DNA of 64,000 nt from Tolypothrix campylonemoides VB511288 (lineage in GTDB: Bacteria > Cyanobacteriota > Cyanobacteriia > Cyanobacteriales > Nostocaceae). The stretch lies in the NCBI GenBank assembly GCA_000828075.3, contig JXCB02000002.1, forward strand, positions 54,719 through 118,718, given 5' to 3'. The notes below the pieces were generated by a model. That model had not been told where the DNA came from, searched no databases, and saw nothing but the letters and a program-made list of their open reading frames with translations. This document shows, in pieces, positions 44,331-53,041 of the stretch (positions are counted from its first letter, which is position 1; each line of letters begins with the position of its first letter). The position numbers and the translations under genes are program-made.

Positions 44331-44393
44331 GAGTATCTTAAAAAAGATGGGCAATATGTTTACGACGGTAGCAGTTCACCGATAGAATTTACT
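44331..44393 (+). pseudogene. Short enolase-like fragment
   Basis: The plus-strand frame reads [20 protein letters not shown], resembling the enolase segment [20 protein letters not shown] encoded at 42.73 kb. At DNA level 26 of 28 bases match between 44343-44370 and 42731-42758, the two differences being synonymous. It has no start and overlaps the stop of the minus-strand antitoxin gene. I infer a small duplicated or converted scrap of eno. Confidence 0.45.
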
Positions 44394-44667
44394 CTCGTCG
44401 TTCAACGAGTCTTCCAGTTATATATTTATGCAAAATGCTTGAGATAAGGGTCTGATATGGAATCCCCTCTTCAATAGCTTTGGTTTGAATCGCATCAAGA
44501 TCCAGCGACGAAAGTCTTAATGTAATTCGCTTATCTTTGGCAAGAGTGGCTTTAGCATAGCTTTGAAGTTGAGCCAGACGATTTGGATCGCCCACTGATT
44601 CCCATTCGTCCTTCTCAAAGGACTCAAGTATTTCCTTGTCTTCCTGTTCAAGTTCACTCATGCTCAT
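44389..44667 (-). CDS. BrnA/CopG-like antitoxin
   Basis: This 92-aa protein has an acidic N-terminus (MSMSELEQEDKEILESFEKDEWES) and a C-terminal ribbon-helix-helix-like segment (KRITLRLSSLDLDAIQTKAIEEGIPYQTLISSILHKY), as in antitoxins that bind DNA and autoregulate. The toxin-like gene is immediately upstream with a 2-bp gap, the toxin-first order characteristic of brnTA systems. ATG 44667; a second Met two codons later. Confidence 0.82.
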   Translation of the reverse strand: MSMSELEQEDKEILESFEKDEWESVGDPNRLAQLQSYAKATLAKDKRITLRLSSLDLDAIQTKAIEEGIPYQTLISSILHKYITGRLVERRE

Positions 44668-44669
44668 TA

Positions 44670-44948
44670 TTATTTATCTTCTCTTAAGTACTGCTTAGTT
44701 GCCTTCCGAGATGGAATAATGGTCTTCAAAAAAAGTTCTGACTCGGTTTCTACGTACGGGACAAGATAAGCGTACCCTTCAATCTGTACTACGAGCAAAC
44801 GCTGGTTTGGATACTTACCTTGGTTTGGGTGAATGTAATCATCAAGGAGGTCTCTTCTATCCAACGCCGCAAGAACCGCTTCAAACGACACTCCTCGTTG
44901 CGACCTAAGCTTCTCGTTTTTAGTGGCATCCCACCGGATAACTTTCAT
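44670..44948 (-). CDS. BrnT-family toxin
   Basis: This 92-aa protein reads MKVIRWDATKNEKLRSQRGVSFEAVLAALDR...NQRLLVVQIEGYAYLVPYV...LKTIIPSRKATKQYLRED, matching the BrnT pattern (WD-x-K-x-x-x-L...GVSFE...RKAT). BrnT toxins are RelE-fold RNases neutralised by BrnA. First gene of the pair, ATG 44948. It lies 84 bp from the argC stop. Confidence 0.85.
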   Translation of the reverse strand: MKVIRWDATKNEKLRSQRGVSFEAVLAALDRRDLLDDYIHPNQGKYPNQRLLVVQIEGYAYLVPYVETESELFLKTIIPSRKATKQYLREDK

Positions 44949-45032
44949 CCCCAGATTATATGCTCATTGTACATACAATGACAACAAACCAGGGATGGCG
45001 AAACTTACGTTAGCTTGTCCCCTTGTCCTCAA

Positions 45033-46091
45033 TTACGGGTAAAACCCCAATTTCGGCAAGCCCAGTGTCTCATCCCAACCCATCATGATATTGAGACACT
45101 GGATGGCTTGACCTGCCTGCCCTTTGATTAAGTTATCAATTGCTGACATAACAATTACGCGACCAGTACGTGGGTCAACTTCTATACCTATGTAACAAAT
45201 ATTACTACCGCCCGCCCATTTGGTTTGAGGGTAAACGCCTGGGTCACAAACTGTTACCCAAGGAGAGTTACGGTAAAAGGCTCTATAAATGGTGATTAAG
45301 TCATCTCGCACTAAACCAGGGTCACGTAGCGTGGCATACGCTGTTGCTAAGATGCCCCGCACCATCGGGATTAGGTGTGGTGTAAATTGGATGGTGACTT
45401 CATGTCCCGCTAAGTCACTGCAAATCTGCTCTATTTCTGGCGTGTGGCGATGACGGGCAACATTGTAAGCACCCAAGGAGTTATCTGCCTCGGCAAGTAA
45501 CATATTGATTTTCGCTTGACGCCCGCCGCCAGATGTGCCTGATTTGGCATCAACTATGGCTGTTTCTGGGACGATCAGCCCTTGCTTGAGGAGTGGTGAA
45601 AGTGCCAGGAGGCTAGCGGTGGGGTAGCAACCAGGACAGCCTATGAGCTGTGCTTCTGCAATGCGATCGCGGTACAGTTCTGGTAATCCATAAACGGACT
45701 GTGCTGCGGTTGCAAGATCTGTTCTCTGGACACCGTACCAGCTTGTGTAAGTTGTTAAATCACTAAATCGATAGTCAGCACTCAGATCTAAAACTTTACA
45801 TCCTTTTTCCAACAATTGCGGAGCCATTTTGCAAGCCAGACCATTTGGCAGAGACAGAAAAACTACCTGACAACGCTCGGCAATTGTTTCTGTGTCAACA
45901 GCCTCAATCTGTGGGTTAATTATATGAGCTAGATGGGGGTAGAGATCCGCCAACGGTTTTCCCGCGCTACTCTCTCCACCTAAGTAAACCACTTCGACTT
46001 CTGGATGATCCATCAGTAGTCGCACTAACTGAACTCCGCCGTAGCCTGACGCGCCAACAATCCCAACGGGTACGCGTCTCAAATTACCCAT
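45033..46091 (-). CDS. argC: N-acetyl-gamma-glutamyl-phosphate reductase
   Basis: This 352-aa ArgC carries out the third step of arginine biosynthesis, NADPH-dependent reduction of N-acetylglutamyl phosphate. The N-terminal Rossmann loop is [18 protein letters not shown], the catalytic Cys is in [15 protein letters not shown], and [13 protein letters not shown] and HRHTPEIEQ complete the site. ATG 46091 begins [16 protein letters not shown]. It is divergent from ribBA across 238 bp. No other arg gene is adjacent. Confidence 0.96.
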   Translation of the reverse strand: MGNLRRVPVGIVGASGYGGVQLVRLLMDHPEVEVVYLGGESSAGKPLADLYPHLAHIINPQIEAVDTETIAERCQVVFLSLPNGLACKMAPQLLEKGCKVLDLSADYRFSDLTTYTSWYGVQRTDLATAAQSVYGLPELYRDRIAEAQLIGCPGCYPTASLLALSPLLKQGLIVPETAIVDAKSGTSGGGRQAKINMLLAEADNSLGAYNVARHRHTPEIEQICSDLAGHEVTIQFTPHLIPMVRGILATAYATLRDPGLVRDDLITIYRAFYRNSPWVTVCDPGVYPQTKWAGGSNICYIGIEVDPRTGRVIVMSAIDNLIKGQAGQAIQCLNIMMGWDETLGLPKLGFYP

Positions 46092-46140
46092 AACTATGAA
46101 ATCCTTTTTGAATCTGGAGAACTCTCATTACCAGTATTTT

Positions 46141-46207
46141 GCCGCTAAAGACTTGTTGCTGTTTCACTGTTGCTGCATTCATTGATCAAAAATCCTACTT
46201 TAGCGGC
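46141..46207 (+). promoter_or_regulatory. Long-range inverted repeat in the ribBA leader
   Basis: GCCGCTAAAG at 46141-46150 is exactly complementary to CTTTAGCGGC at 46198-46207, 47 bases apart, upstream of ribBA. It could fold in the ribBA 5' leader or bracket an operator shared with argC. The FMN riboswitch core was looked for and is not present. Confidence 0.35.
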
Positions 46208-46329
46208 AGATATTTATCGGTATGTTATCGAATCTTTGCTTCGGATGCTTCTGGAATATTCCAAAAGAGCTACAATCAAAAACAAGGATTTGTAAAAAAA
46301 AATTTACGTTTGGTAGCTGGAATTCGTTT

Positions 46330-48018
46330 GTGTCGCAGCTTAACACGACCTTAAACCCAAGCTTTGTATTTGATTCGATTGACGCCGCCCTGGCTGACTT
46401 GAAAGCTGGTCGCCAAATTGTGGTGGTGGATGATGAAAATCGAGAAAATGAAGGCGACTTGATTTGTGCTGCCCAATTTGCTACCCCTGACATCATTAAT
46501 TTTATGGCAGTGGAAGCCCGAGGGCTAATTTGTCTGGCAATGACCGGCGATCGCCTGGATGAATTAGACTTGCCATTGATGGTGACTAACATTACGGACA
46601 CCAACCAAACTGCTTTCACCGTCAGTATTGACGCTGGACCTCACCTAGGGGTAAGTACTGGCATTTCAGCAGAAGATCGCGCCCGCACGATCCAGGTTGC
46701 TATCAACCCAGCAACACAAGCTTCAGATTTGCGTCGTCCTGGTCATATTTTTCCGATTCGCGCCAAGGAAGGAGGCGTACTCAAACGGGCAGGACATACA
46801 GAAGCGGCTGTTGATTTAGCCCGATTGGCTGGATTATACCCTGCTGGGGTCATTTGTGAAATTCAAAACTCCGACGGTTCGATGGCGCGGTTACCCGAGT
46901 TGATTTCCTATGCCAAACAGCACAATCTCAAAATTATCAGTATCGCGGATTTAATTAGTTACCGCCTCCAGCACGATCGCCTGATCAAACGCGAAACCGT
47001 TGCTGATTTACCGACCCAATTTGGTCTTTTTCAAATCTACGCTTACCGCCACACTCTCGATGGAACAGAACACGTTGCCATTGTCAAGGGTAATCCTGCT
47101 GATTTTCAAGACAACTCAGTTATGGTGCGGATGCATTCCGAATGCCTGACTGGAGATGCGTTGGGTTCTTTGCGCTGTGACTGTCGGATGCAGTTGCAAG
47201 CAGCACTCAAAATGATTGAAAATGCCGGACATGGTGTTGTCGTTTACCTGCGGCAAGAAGGACGGGGAATTGGGCTGATTAATAAGTTAAAGGCTTACTC
47301 GTTGCAGGATATGGGACTCGATACCGTAGAGGCGAATGAGCGATTGGGATTCCCCGCTGATTTGCGAGACTATGGTATGGGAGCGCAAATGCTGATGGAT
47401 TTGGGGGTGCATAAGATTCGCTTGATTACCAATAATCCCCGTAAAATTGCTGGGTTAAAGGGATACAAGTTGGAAGTTGTGGATCGTGTGCCGTTGTTAA
47501 TTGAGGCAAACGACTACAATTCTTATTACCTGACAACAAAGGCGAAAAAGCTGGGTCATATGCTGTTGCAGACTTATCTAGTGACAGTGGCAATCAGCTG
47601 GCAAGATGATCCGGAAGCAGTGACGGAACGTTACGAACGCTTAGAAAAACTACGGCATTTGGCGAAAAGTCATGACTTATTGTTACAAGAAGAAGCACGT
47701 CCCTTGGCGATCGCCCTGTTTGATAAGCCATCCTTAATCGTACACTTAGGTTTTGACCAACCAAACGTTGCAACACACGACTGGTATCAGCAGAAAGGTC
47801 ATCCTTACGTACAAGCGATTAGTCAAATCTTGGATCAACTCGTGAGTTTACCTGACATTGAAAAGCTAGAATTTCTGATGTCCCCAGGGATTGATCCTTT
47901 AACTAACCTACAAGTGCAATTGGATCGCCAGACGTTCCCCCTAGGGACATTGCCTTCGTCTATTTGTTGTGAGCAGTTGAACACGCAAAAGATTTATAGT
48001 TTTAATCGCTCTTATTGA
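46330..48018 (+). CDS. ribBA: Bifunctional DHBP synthase / GTP cyclohydrolase II
   Basis: This 562-aa enzyme starts at GTG 46330 ([22 protein letters not shown]); the frame is open to 46222, but that segment does not look like the family. The RibB half (about 15-215) has [15 protein letters not shown] and [16 protein letters not shown]; the RibA half (about 220-410) has [19 protein letters not shown] and REGRGIGL with the zinc Cys residues. It supplies two precursors of riboflavin. A further 130-residue C-terminal extension ([20 protein letters not shown]...) is typical of cyanobacterial RibBA; its role is unknown. Confidence 0.95.
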   Translation: MSQLNTTLNPSFVFDSIDAALADLKAGRQIVVVDDENRENEGDLICAAQFATPDIINFMAVEARGLICLAMTGDRLDELDLPLMVTNITDTNQTAFTVSIDAGPHLGVSTGISAEDRARTIQVAINPATQASDLRRPGHIFPIRAKEGGVLKRAGHTEAAVDLARLAGLYPAGVICEIQNSDGSMARLPELISYAKQHNLKIISIADLISYRLQHDRLIKRETVADLPTQFGLFQIYAYRHTLDGTEHVAIVKGNPADFQDNSVMVRMHSECLTGDALGSLRCDCRMQLQAALKMIENAGHGVVVYLRQEGRGIGLINKLKAYSLQDMGLDTVEANERLGFPADLRDYGMGAQMLMDLGVHKIRLITNNPRKIAGLKGYKLEVVDRVPLLIEANDYNSYYLTTKAKKLGHMLLQTYLVTVAISWQDDPEAVTERYERLEKLRHLAKSHDLLLQEEARPLAIALFDKPSLIVHLGFDQPNVATHDWYQQKGHPYVQAISQILDQLVSLPDIEKLEFLMSPGIDPLTNLQVQLDRQTFPLGTLPSSICCEQLNTQKIYSFNRSY

Positions 48019-48400
48019 GCTTTCGCTGGCTTAAACGGTATTGTTGGTAATAACGTAGTAGGGTGGGCAATCCCCACCCTACAATGAAAAGTTTTCATAA
48101 CTCGCCAACAACCTTTTATACCATTTCACTTTCAGGTTGCTACAAATCGGTAGCAGGGAGCAGAGGAGTACAACAGCACAACAGCAGGGAAGAATTATTT
48201 GTAGCCCTAACTTAAGGAATTGGTATTACAAGGGGAATTCAAACCTGCTTGAGCAAAGAAAGATTTCAGACAGTGGTTAATAACCAATACAGTTTGATTA
48301 ACCGCGTCTGTGATCTAACGATGATGCTTTTTCGTGATCTGGGAGCACGTAGCAGCTGCTTTGCAGCATCGTTGCTCACAGTCTCACCTTGGCATCACCG
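48019..48400. other. 382-bp spacer between convergent ribBA and DUF928 genes
   Basis: Beyond the hairpin at 48058-48082 nothing is recognised. A 116-codon frame at 48249-48599 overlaps the DUF928 gene on the opposite strand and was not accepted. Confidence 0.5.
48058..48082. terminator. GTAGGGTGGG hairpin after ribBA
   Basis: GTAGGGTGGG, loop CAATC, CCCACCCTAC: a perfect 10-bp stem 40 bases after the ribBA stop. The same GGGTGGGCA..CCCACCC hairpin is a widespread cyanobacterial repeat and may also act as a terminator. Confidence 0.6.
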
Positions 48401-49162
48401 CTACCTTCTCGATAGAAGTTGCGGTGCTTCTTGCCCTTGCAGGAACGGCGCACTCACCACTTCGGCTAATTCTGTACCCTGTGTCTTTAACAATGCTTCC
48501 CAATCAGCTTTTAATTCTGGATCATTGGGACGAGAGGTACGCAAACGGGCTAGGGTGGCAATACTGTCTTGCCAAATTCCAGCTTCTGCGTACAAATAGG
48601 GAAGCTGTTGTGGGTTAGCATTTTTGAGTTGTGTTGCTAGTTGAGCTTGCGGTTGAATGCGTTTGATGGCTCCTTCAACGACGCGATCATGAGAACGTGC
48701 TTTGGCATCGCAAATCACTGAAAATGACCAACGATACTGCTTGCCTGTTTCTAGTGACCGCGTAGTTACGGGAATAGTGACAAACCCAGCTTTGCCACTC
48801 GGTTTATAATATTGCTTAGTCACAACCTTATTTTTGTTTTCGTCCAAGATTACCAGTTCTAGCTGTGCTTGGGTAGAGATTTTAGGAACATAAAATAGCA
48901 ACACAGGATTTGCTACTGTTGTTAACCCTACGTTCGCCTGAGGCATAATAGCTGTCAGACGTTTACTACCTGTATCTGCAAAGCATTGACTATCATCCCG
49001 TGCAGCACCAGCGACACGTCTACCTGGTACTCCTAAAGCGGCTGGAGCCTTGAATGTTATCCGAGCTTCTGCAGGCGTAAAAGCGATCAGGACAGACGAT
49101 AACCCTAATATGGCAGTCAAGGTGGCTGCTGTTAAAGAGCCGTGTTGTAAAAAGGTCTTCAT
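48401..49162 (-). CDS. DUF928 family exported protein
   Basis: This 253-aa protein starts at ATG 49162 (a GTG three codons upstream is possible). The signal peptide (SLTAATLTAILGLSSVLIAFTPAEA) exports it. The mature part has RRVAGAARDDSQCF, LTAIMPQANVGLTTVANPVLLFYVP and SLETGKQYRWSFSVICD, the DUF928 signature of a beta-sandwich-like periplasmic protein. A helical C-terminus follows (IWQDSIATLARLRTSRPND). DUF928 proteins are cyanobacterial and often lie near CHASE2 and CHAT genes, as here, suggesting a periplasmic partner of such receptors. It is divergent from the large redox-FHA gene. Confidence 0.82.
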   Translation of the reverse strand: MKTFLQHGSLTAATLTAILGLSSVLIAFTPAEARITFKAPAALGVPGRRVAGAARDDSQCFADTGSKRLTAIMPQANVGLTTVANPVLLFYVPKISTQAQLELVILDENKNKVVTKQYYKPSGKAGFVTIPVTTRSLETGKQYRWSFSVICDAKARSHDRVVEGAIKRIQPQAQLATQLKNANPQQLPYLYAEAGIWQDSIATLARLRTSRPNDPELKADWEALLKTQGTELAEVVSAPFLQGQEAPQLLSRR

Positions 49163-49600
49163 AAGAATCACTGGTAAGGTGAAAACCTTGGTGGTATATG
49201 CTTAAAAAAGCTTACTCCACCATACGTTTTTAGCTAACAACAACAATATTATTAGCTATAAGTATTATACGGGGAGACCTTTAGAGATTATGCATCTCAA
49301 ACTTTTGCTCTGATGTCTCCCAAAGTGCACTATCGCTTGCTCCTATGGGATTTTAGCAACCATTTGTAGAAATTTAGGAATATTCATGAAGAACTATTAA
49401 AAAATTTATAGTTTACTGTCATTTTGCAACTTGACAGGTAAGAGAAATTGCGGTTATTTAACCGTAATACTACAATATCAAACCCTCACACCTTTAAGCG
49501 CTCTGAATTGAAGTCTACAGGGCAGCGTTGGCGCCGAGGGCATTTTTGATGGGTGATGGGTGATAAGTACCAAACATAGCTACATATAGAAGCCAAAACA
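49163..49600. other. 438-bp divergent promoter region
   Basis: It separates the DUF928 gene and the iron-sulphur-FHA-cNMP gene. A TGGTGG/CCACCA hairpin with an AAAAAA loop lies at about 49189-49222, close to the DUF928 start, and a TTAGCTAACAACAACAATATTATTAGCTA inverted repeat follows. The A/T-rich part 49360-49470 could hold promoters. No gene. Confidence 0.5.
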
Positions 49601-52600
49601 ATGATTAGTCAAGTTTCCGAAACAAAGATGCACTTCATCAGGTGGCTGCTTGCTATCGGCTGGCTGATGCTAATCTTCTCTTTATTTTACCCTTGGTTGA
49701 TAAATCCCAGCGGTTTCGTTGGTTCTGTTGATCTTGATGCCAACAAGTACGTAGATGCATCAAATTGCTTGAAGGTTCAGGGAGCGTGTTTATTAAGACA
49801 ACCCTACAGTATCGGCGCACTCATCTTTTGGACAGTCGTTATTCCAAGTGCGATCGTTATTTTGCTGGTGTTTGGTCATGAATTTTGGCGGCGGATTTGC
49901 CCATTGTATTTCTTCTCCCAGATTCCAAGGGCGCTAGGAATCCAACGCAAGCGCAAAACGGTTTCCTCAGATACAGGTAGCGTTCGTTCGGAATTGGCAG
50001 GTATAGAAAAAGAGTCTTGGCTGGGTCGCAATTACCTATTCATGCAATTTGGGTTGTTGTACTTGGGCTTGAATATCCGCATTTTGTTTGTGAATGGCGA
50101 TCGCATTGCCATGGGGCTTTTCCTGCTATTTACGATTACCGCAGCCATTACTGTGGGTTTTCTTTACAAGGGAAAAAGCTGGTGCCAGTATTTTTGCCCA
50201 ATGGCACCTGTACAAATGTTTTTTACAGGACGACGGGGTTTGCTGGGCAGCGAAGCTCACCTCCAGCCGCCACAAAGTATTACTCAGTCAACCTGTAGGA
50301 CAGTTGATAGTTCTGGTAACGAGAAGAGTGCATGTGTCAGCTGCCAATCTCCTTGTATCGATATTGACGCAGAGCGTTCTTATTGGGAAGGAATTACCAG
50401 ACCAGATCAGAAGCTAGTCTTTTACGGTTACTTCGGTTTGATGGTGGGATACTACGTCTTCTTTTACTTGTATTCCGGGAACTGGGAATATTATTTTTCT
50501 GGTGGATGGCTGTATGACCAAAACTCCTTAAGCACACTCTTGCGACCAGGATTTTACATCTTTGATCAGGCAATTGCGATTCCCAAAATCATTGCAGCTC
50601 CCCTCACCCTCGCTGTTTTTTGCGCCGCTAGCTATTTAGGATGCGAATTTTTAGAAAGACTTTATAGAGCTTATCTGAAAAAGAAAAACAAATACCTCAA
50701 TGAAGAACAAGTTCTGCACGTCTGTTTTGTTTTGTGTACTTTTATATCCTTTAATGTCTTTTTTATCTTTGGCATTCGTCCGATTTTAAAGCCACTGCCA
50801 AATTGGGCGATCGTCGGGTTTAACATACTCAGCGTGCTCGTCAGTAGCTTATGGCTGGAGCGCAGTTTGGGGGGTAGCAAAGAGCGTTATGCTCGTGAAA
50901 GTCTGGCAAATAGTTTGCGCCGCCAGTTGAACAAGTTAGCAGTAGACTGGTCTAAGTTGCTTGAAGGACGTTCATTGCAAGACCTGATTCCTGATGAAGT
51001 GTACGTTTTGGCAAAAGTCCTCCCGGGTTTTAGACGTGTAGACCAAGTGCGAGTTTACCAAGGAGTTTTGCGTGATGCTTTAGAAGAGGGGAATGTGAGT
51101 TATGGAGAGAGTTTACACGCCCTCAAGGATTTGCGAAACCAATTGAACGTCACTGATGAAGACCATTACTCTGTTTTAGCAGAACTTGAGGTGGAAGACC
51201 CAACCTTACTTACTCCGCAAAAGCAACCCAGCCGCGAAAATAAATTGCGTATTGAAAGCTATCGGCGGGCGTTAGATTTGCTGATCCAAAAAATGGTGGA
51301 AAGAGGGGTACCTCTACCAGAGATCATTGATCGCAAGCAAAAGCAAATTCAGGCATTGAGACAGGAGTATGCGATTACTGTAGATGAACAGGAACAAGTT
51401 TTAGCTGAGATGTTTAATCAAAACGGCGTACTACTGCGGACAGCAGAAACACTTTTAGCTCAGTTGCAAGAATTAGCAGTACGCGATCAGATTTTGTACA
51501 ATTCAGTAGGAAACCCTCAAGCACCTGTTTATGTTTTGCTGCGAAAAGCAGTGCAGGAAAAGAAAAAACTAATTGCCACCCAGTTACTCCGTATCTTAGA
51601 AATTTTAAAAGAATCTCCGGAAGCTATCAATATTGCTCGTTCAACAGGCGTACTGGCGGCAAATGTGATTGCAGAAATTCTGGAAGCGAACGATGAGCAG
51701 CCAACCTGGCAAAAGCGTTTAAATCCTAGAGTTCTCGCTTCATTACGACAACAAGACCAGCTCAGCCCGCCTGTGCAAATATCAACACAACTTGGTATTG
51801 ATGGGAACATTCATCATGACCCAGAAAAAAAACGCTATTCTCTGGATGTGACCAATCCTTTAACGAATATGGGTCTACCTCGTTCAGAAGCAATTCATCA
51901 AGTCTTGGTCGAACTCTTAGAGGATTTGGATCCGTTAGTGCAATCTGCCAGTCTTTATGCGCTGTATCAGCATAATCCAGCACTTGGTATGCAGTATGCT
52001 CGTCAAATACTGAATGTTAAGCAAAATAAAGATTCGCTCGTACAAGAAACAGCTCGAAGCATTGTTGGTCAAAGTCAGCACCAGAAGCAGCCTGATCATG
52101 TACCGACTTTGATTGTTCAAATCAAAGCAATGGGACGCACAGAAAGGCGGGTTTTCCAACAGCCGACAATTCAAGTCGGACGAGGACACGAGAATGATAT
52201 TGTGATTTTGGATAATCGTGTTTCCCGACAGCACGCCATATTTTATTTAGATGAAACAGGAGTCAGTGTTAAAGATTTGGGAAGCAGCAATGGTCTGCGT
52301 ATTGGTAAAGAAAATATTCACGACCAGCAAAAGCAACTCAAACAGGGAGAAATCATTCGCCTCAGCAGTGGAGATGACTTGGTTATCCTTGTGCAATGGC
52401 AAATGCAACCCCCACAAGATCAGGCGATCGCCCACTCAGCAGGAACTCTAGAAAAGCTGTTATGGCTTTATGACAGCAGTTTCTTCCACGGGCTGAAGGC
52501 AAATGTTTTGATTGAACTTGCTCGCAATGCAAGCGTGCGGGAATATCAGCCGCAAGAAGAAATTTGCCGGATGGGAGCAACTGCTGTTGAACTGATAGTC

Positions 52601-52879
52601 CTCATTGATGGCGAGGCAATGGTACTCTCAGGCAATACAGCGAATGATCAGACGATTTTGCCTGGGCAAACTATAGGTGAGCTAGAAGTTCTGACCCACA
52701 GCTATTATGTGGTAACAGTCGTAGCAGTAGCGGAAAAGACTCGAACCTTAGCTATTAAGGCAAAAGATTTCCAGGCGGCGCTTTCACACAATCCTCCACT
52801 GGCGATCAATGTTTTAGAAATGGTCAGTCATCGTCTTCAAGAAAGTTTAGGGCAAGCTGCAGCTGTGACTCAACTTTAA
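49601..52879 (+). CDS. Membrane iron-sulphur protein (NosR/NapH-like) fused to FHA and cyclic-nucleotide-binding domains
   Basis: This 1092-aa protein has an unusual architecture. Residues 1-430 hold about seven hydrophobic segments with Cys motifs at RRICPLYF (about 100), WCQYFCPMAP (about 195-200) and SACVSCQSPC (about 245-253), resembling membrane polyferredoxins of the NosR/NapH type. Residues about 430-840 are helical and charged, with no clear family. An FHA domain lies at about 845-930 (VGRGHENDIVI..NRVSRQHA..DLGSSNGLRIG, with the phosphothreonine-binding Arg, Ser and Asn). The C-terminus is a CRP-like cyclic-nucleotide-binding domain (about 947-1085; EYQPQEEICRMG, GQTIGELEVL). I infer an electron-transfer protein controlled by phosphopeptide and nucleotide signals. 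A strong terminator follows. Confidence 0.8.
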   Translation: MISQVSETKMHFIRWLLAIGWLMLIFSLFYPWLINPSGFVGSVDLDANKYVDASNCLKVQGACLLRQPYSIGALIFWTVVIPSAIVILLVFGHEFWRRICPLYFFSQIPRALGIQRKRKTVSSDTGSVRSELAGIEKESWLGRNYLFMQFGLLYLGLNIRILFVNGDRIAMGLFLLFTITAAITVGFLYKGKSWCQYFCPMAPVQMFFTGRRGLLGSEAHLQPPQSITQSTCRTVDSSGNEKSACVSCQSPCIDIDAERSYWEGITRPDQKLVFYGYFGLMVGYYVFFYLYSGNWEYYFSGGWLYDQNSLSTLLRPGFYIFDQAIAIPKIIAAPLTLAVFCAASYLGCEFLERLYRAYLKKKNKYLNEEQVLHVCFVLCTFISFNVFFIFGIRPILKPLPNWAIVGFNILSVLVSSLWLERSLGGSKERYARESLANSLRRQLNKLAVDWSKLLEGRSLQDLIPDEVYVLAKVLPGFRRVDQVRVYQGVLRDALEEGNVSYGESLHALKDLRNQLNVTDEDHYSVLAELEVEDPTLLTPQKQPSRENKLRIESYRRALDLLIQKMVERGVPLPEIIDRKQKQIQALRQEYAITVDEQEQVLAEMFNQNGVLLRTAETLLAQLQELAVRDQILYNSVGNPQAPVYVLLRKAVQEKKKLIATQLLRILEILKESPEAINIARSTGVLAANVIAEILEANDEQPTWQKRLNPRVLASLRQQDQLSPPVQISTQLGIDGNIHHDPEKKRYSLDVTNPLTNMGLPRSEAIHQVLVELLEDLDPLVQSASLYALYQHNPALGMQYARQILNVKQNKDSLVQETARSIVGQSQHQKQPDHVPTLIVQIKAMGRTERRVFQQPTIQVGRGHENDIVILDNRVSRQHAIFYLDETGVSVKDLGSSNGLRIGKENIHDQQKQLKQGEIIRLSSGDDLVILVQWQMQPPQDQAIAHSAGTLEKLLWLYDSSFFHGLKANVLIELARNASVREYQPQEEICRMGATAVELIVLIDGEAMVLSGNTANDQTILPGQTIGELEVLTHSYYVVTVVAVAEKTRTLAIKAKDFQAALSHNPPLAINVLEMVSHRLQESLGQAAAVTQL

Positions 52880-52883
52880 AGAT

Positions 52884-52940
52884 ATTACCGCCGTTTAAAG
52901 TCCATTTTCACCCTGGGCTTTGGACGGCGGTAATTTTTGA
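52884..52940 (+). terminator. Strong intrinsic terminator
   Basis: ATTACCGCCGT and ACGGCGGTAAT (11 bp) extended by AAAGTCC/GGGCTTT-type pairing, then TTTTTGACTTTT. It lies 5 bases after the stop of the 1092-aa gene and separates it from the FHA-reductase gene, which should therefore have its own promoter. Confidence 0.85.
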
Positions 52941-53041
52941 CTTTTGAGTCACACGAGCTAGGGTGGATATGAGTATATTGCTAAAGACAAAGAAAATTTA
53001 TATTCATTATTAACATTAACGTTTTTAAATACACATCAAGT

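Noticed and set aside
46222..46329. 36-codon N-terminal extension of RibBA
   Set aside because: The sequence (Cys/Phe/Lys-rich) does not resemble the family, and the RibB domain starts right after the chosen GTG.
46092..46330. FMN riboswitch upstream of ribBA
   Set aside because: The conserved core of the FMN aptamer (AGGGTGAAATTCCCGACCGG type) is absent.
49601..52879. Bona fide NosR of a denitrification cluster
   Set aside because: No nos genes nearby, no FMN-binding periplasmic domain, and C-terminal FHA and nucleotide-binding domains are foreign to NosR.
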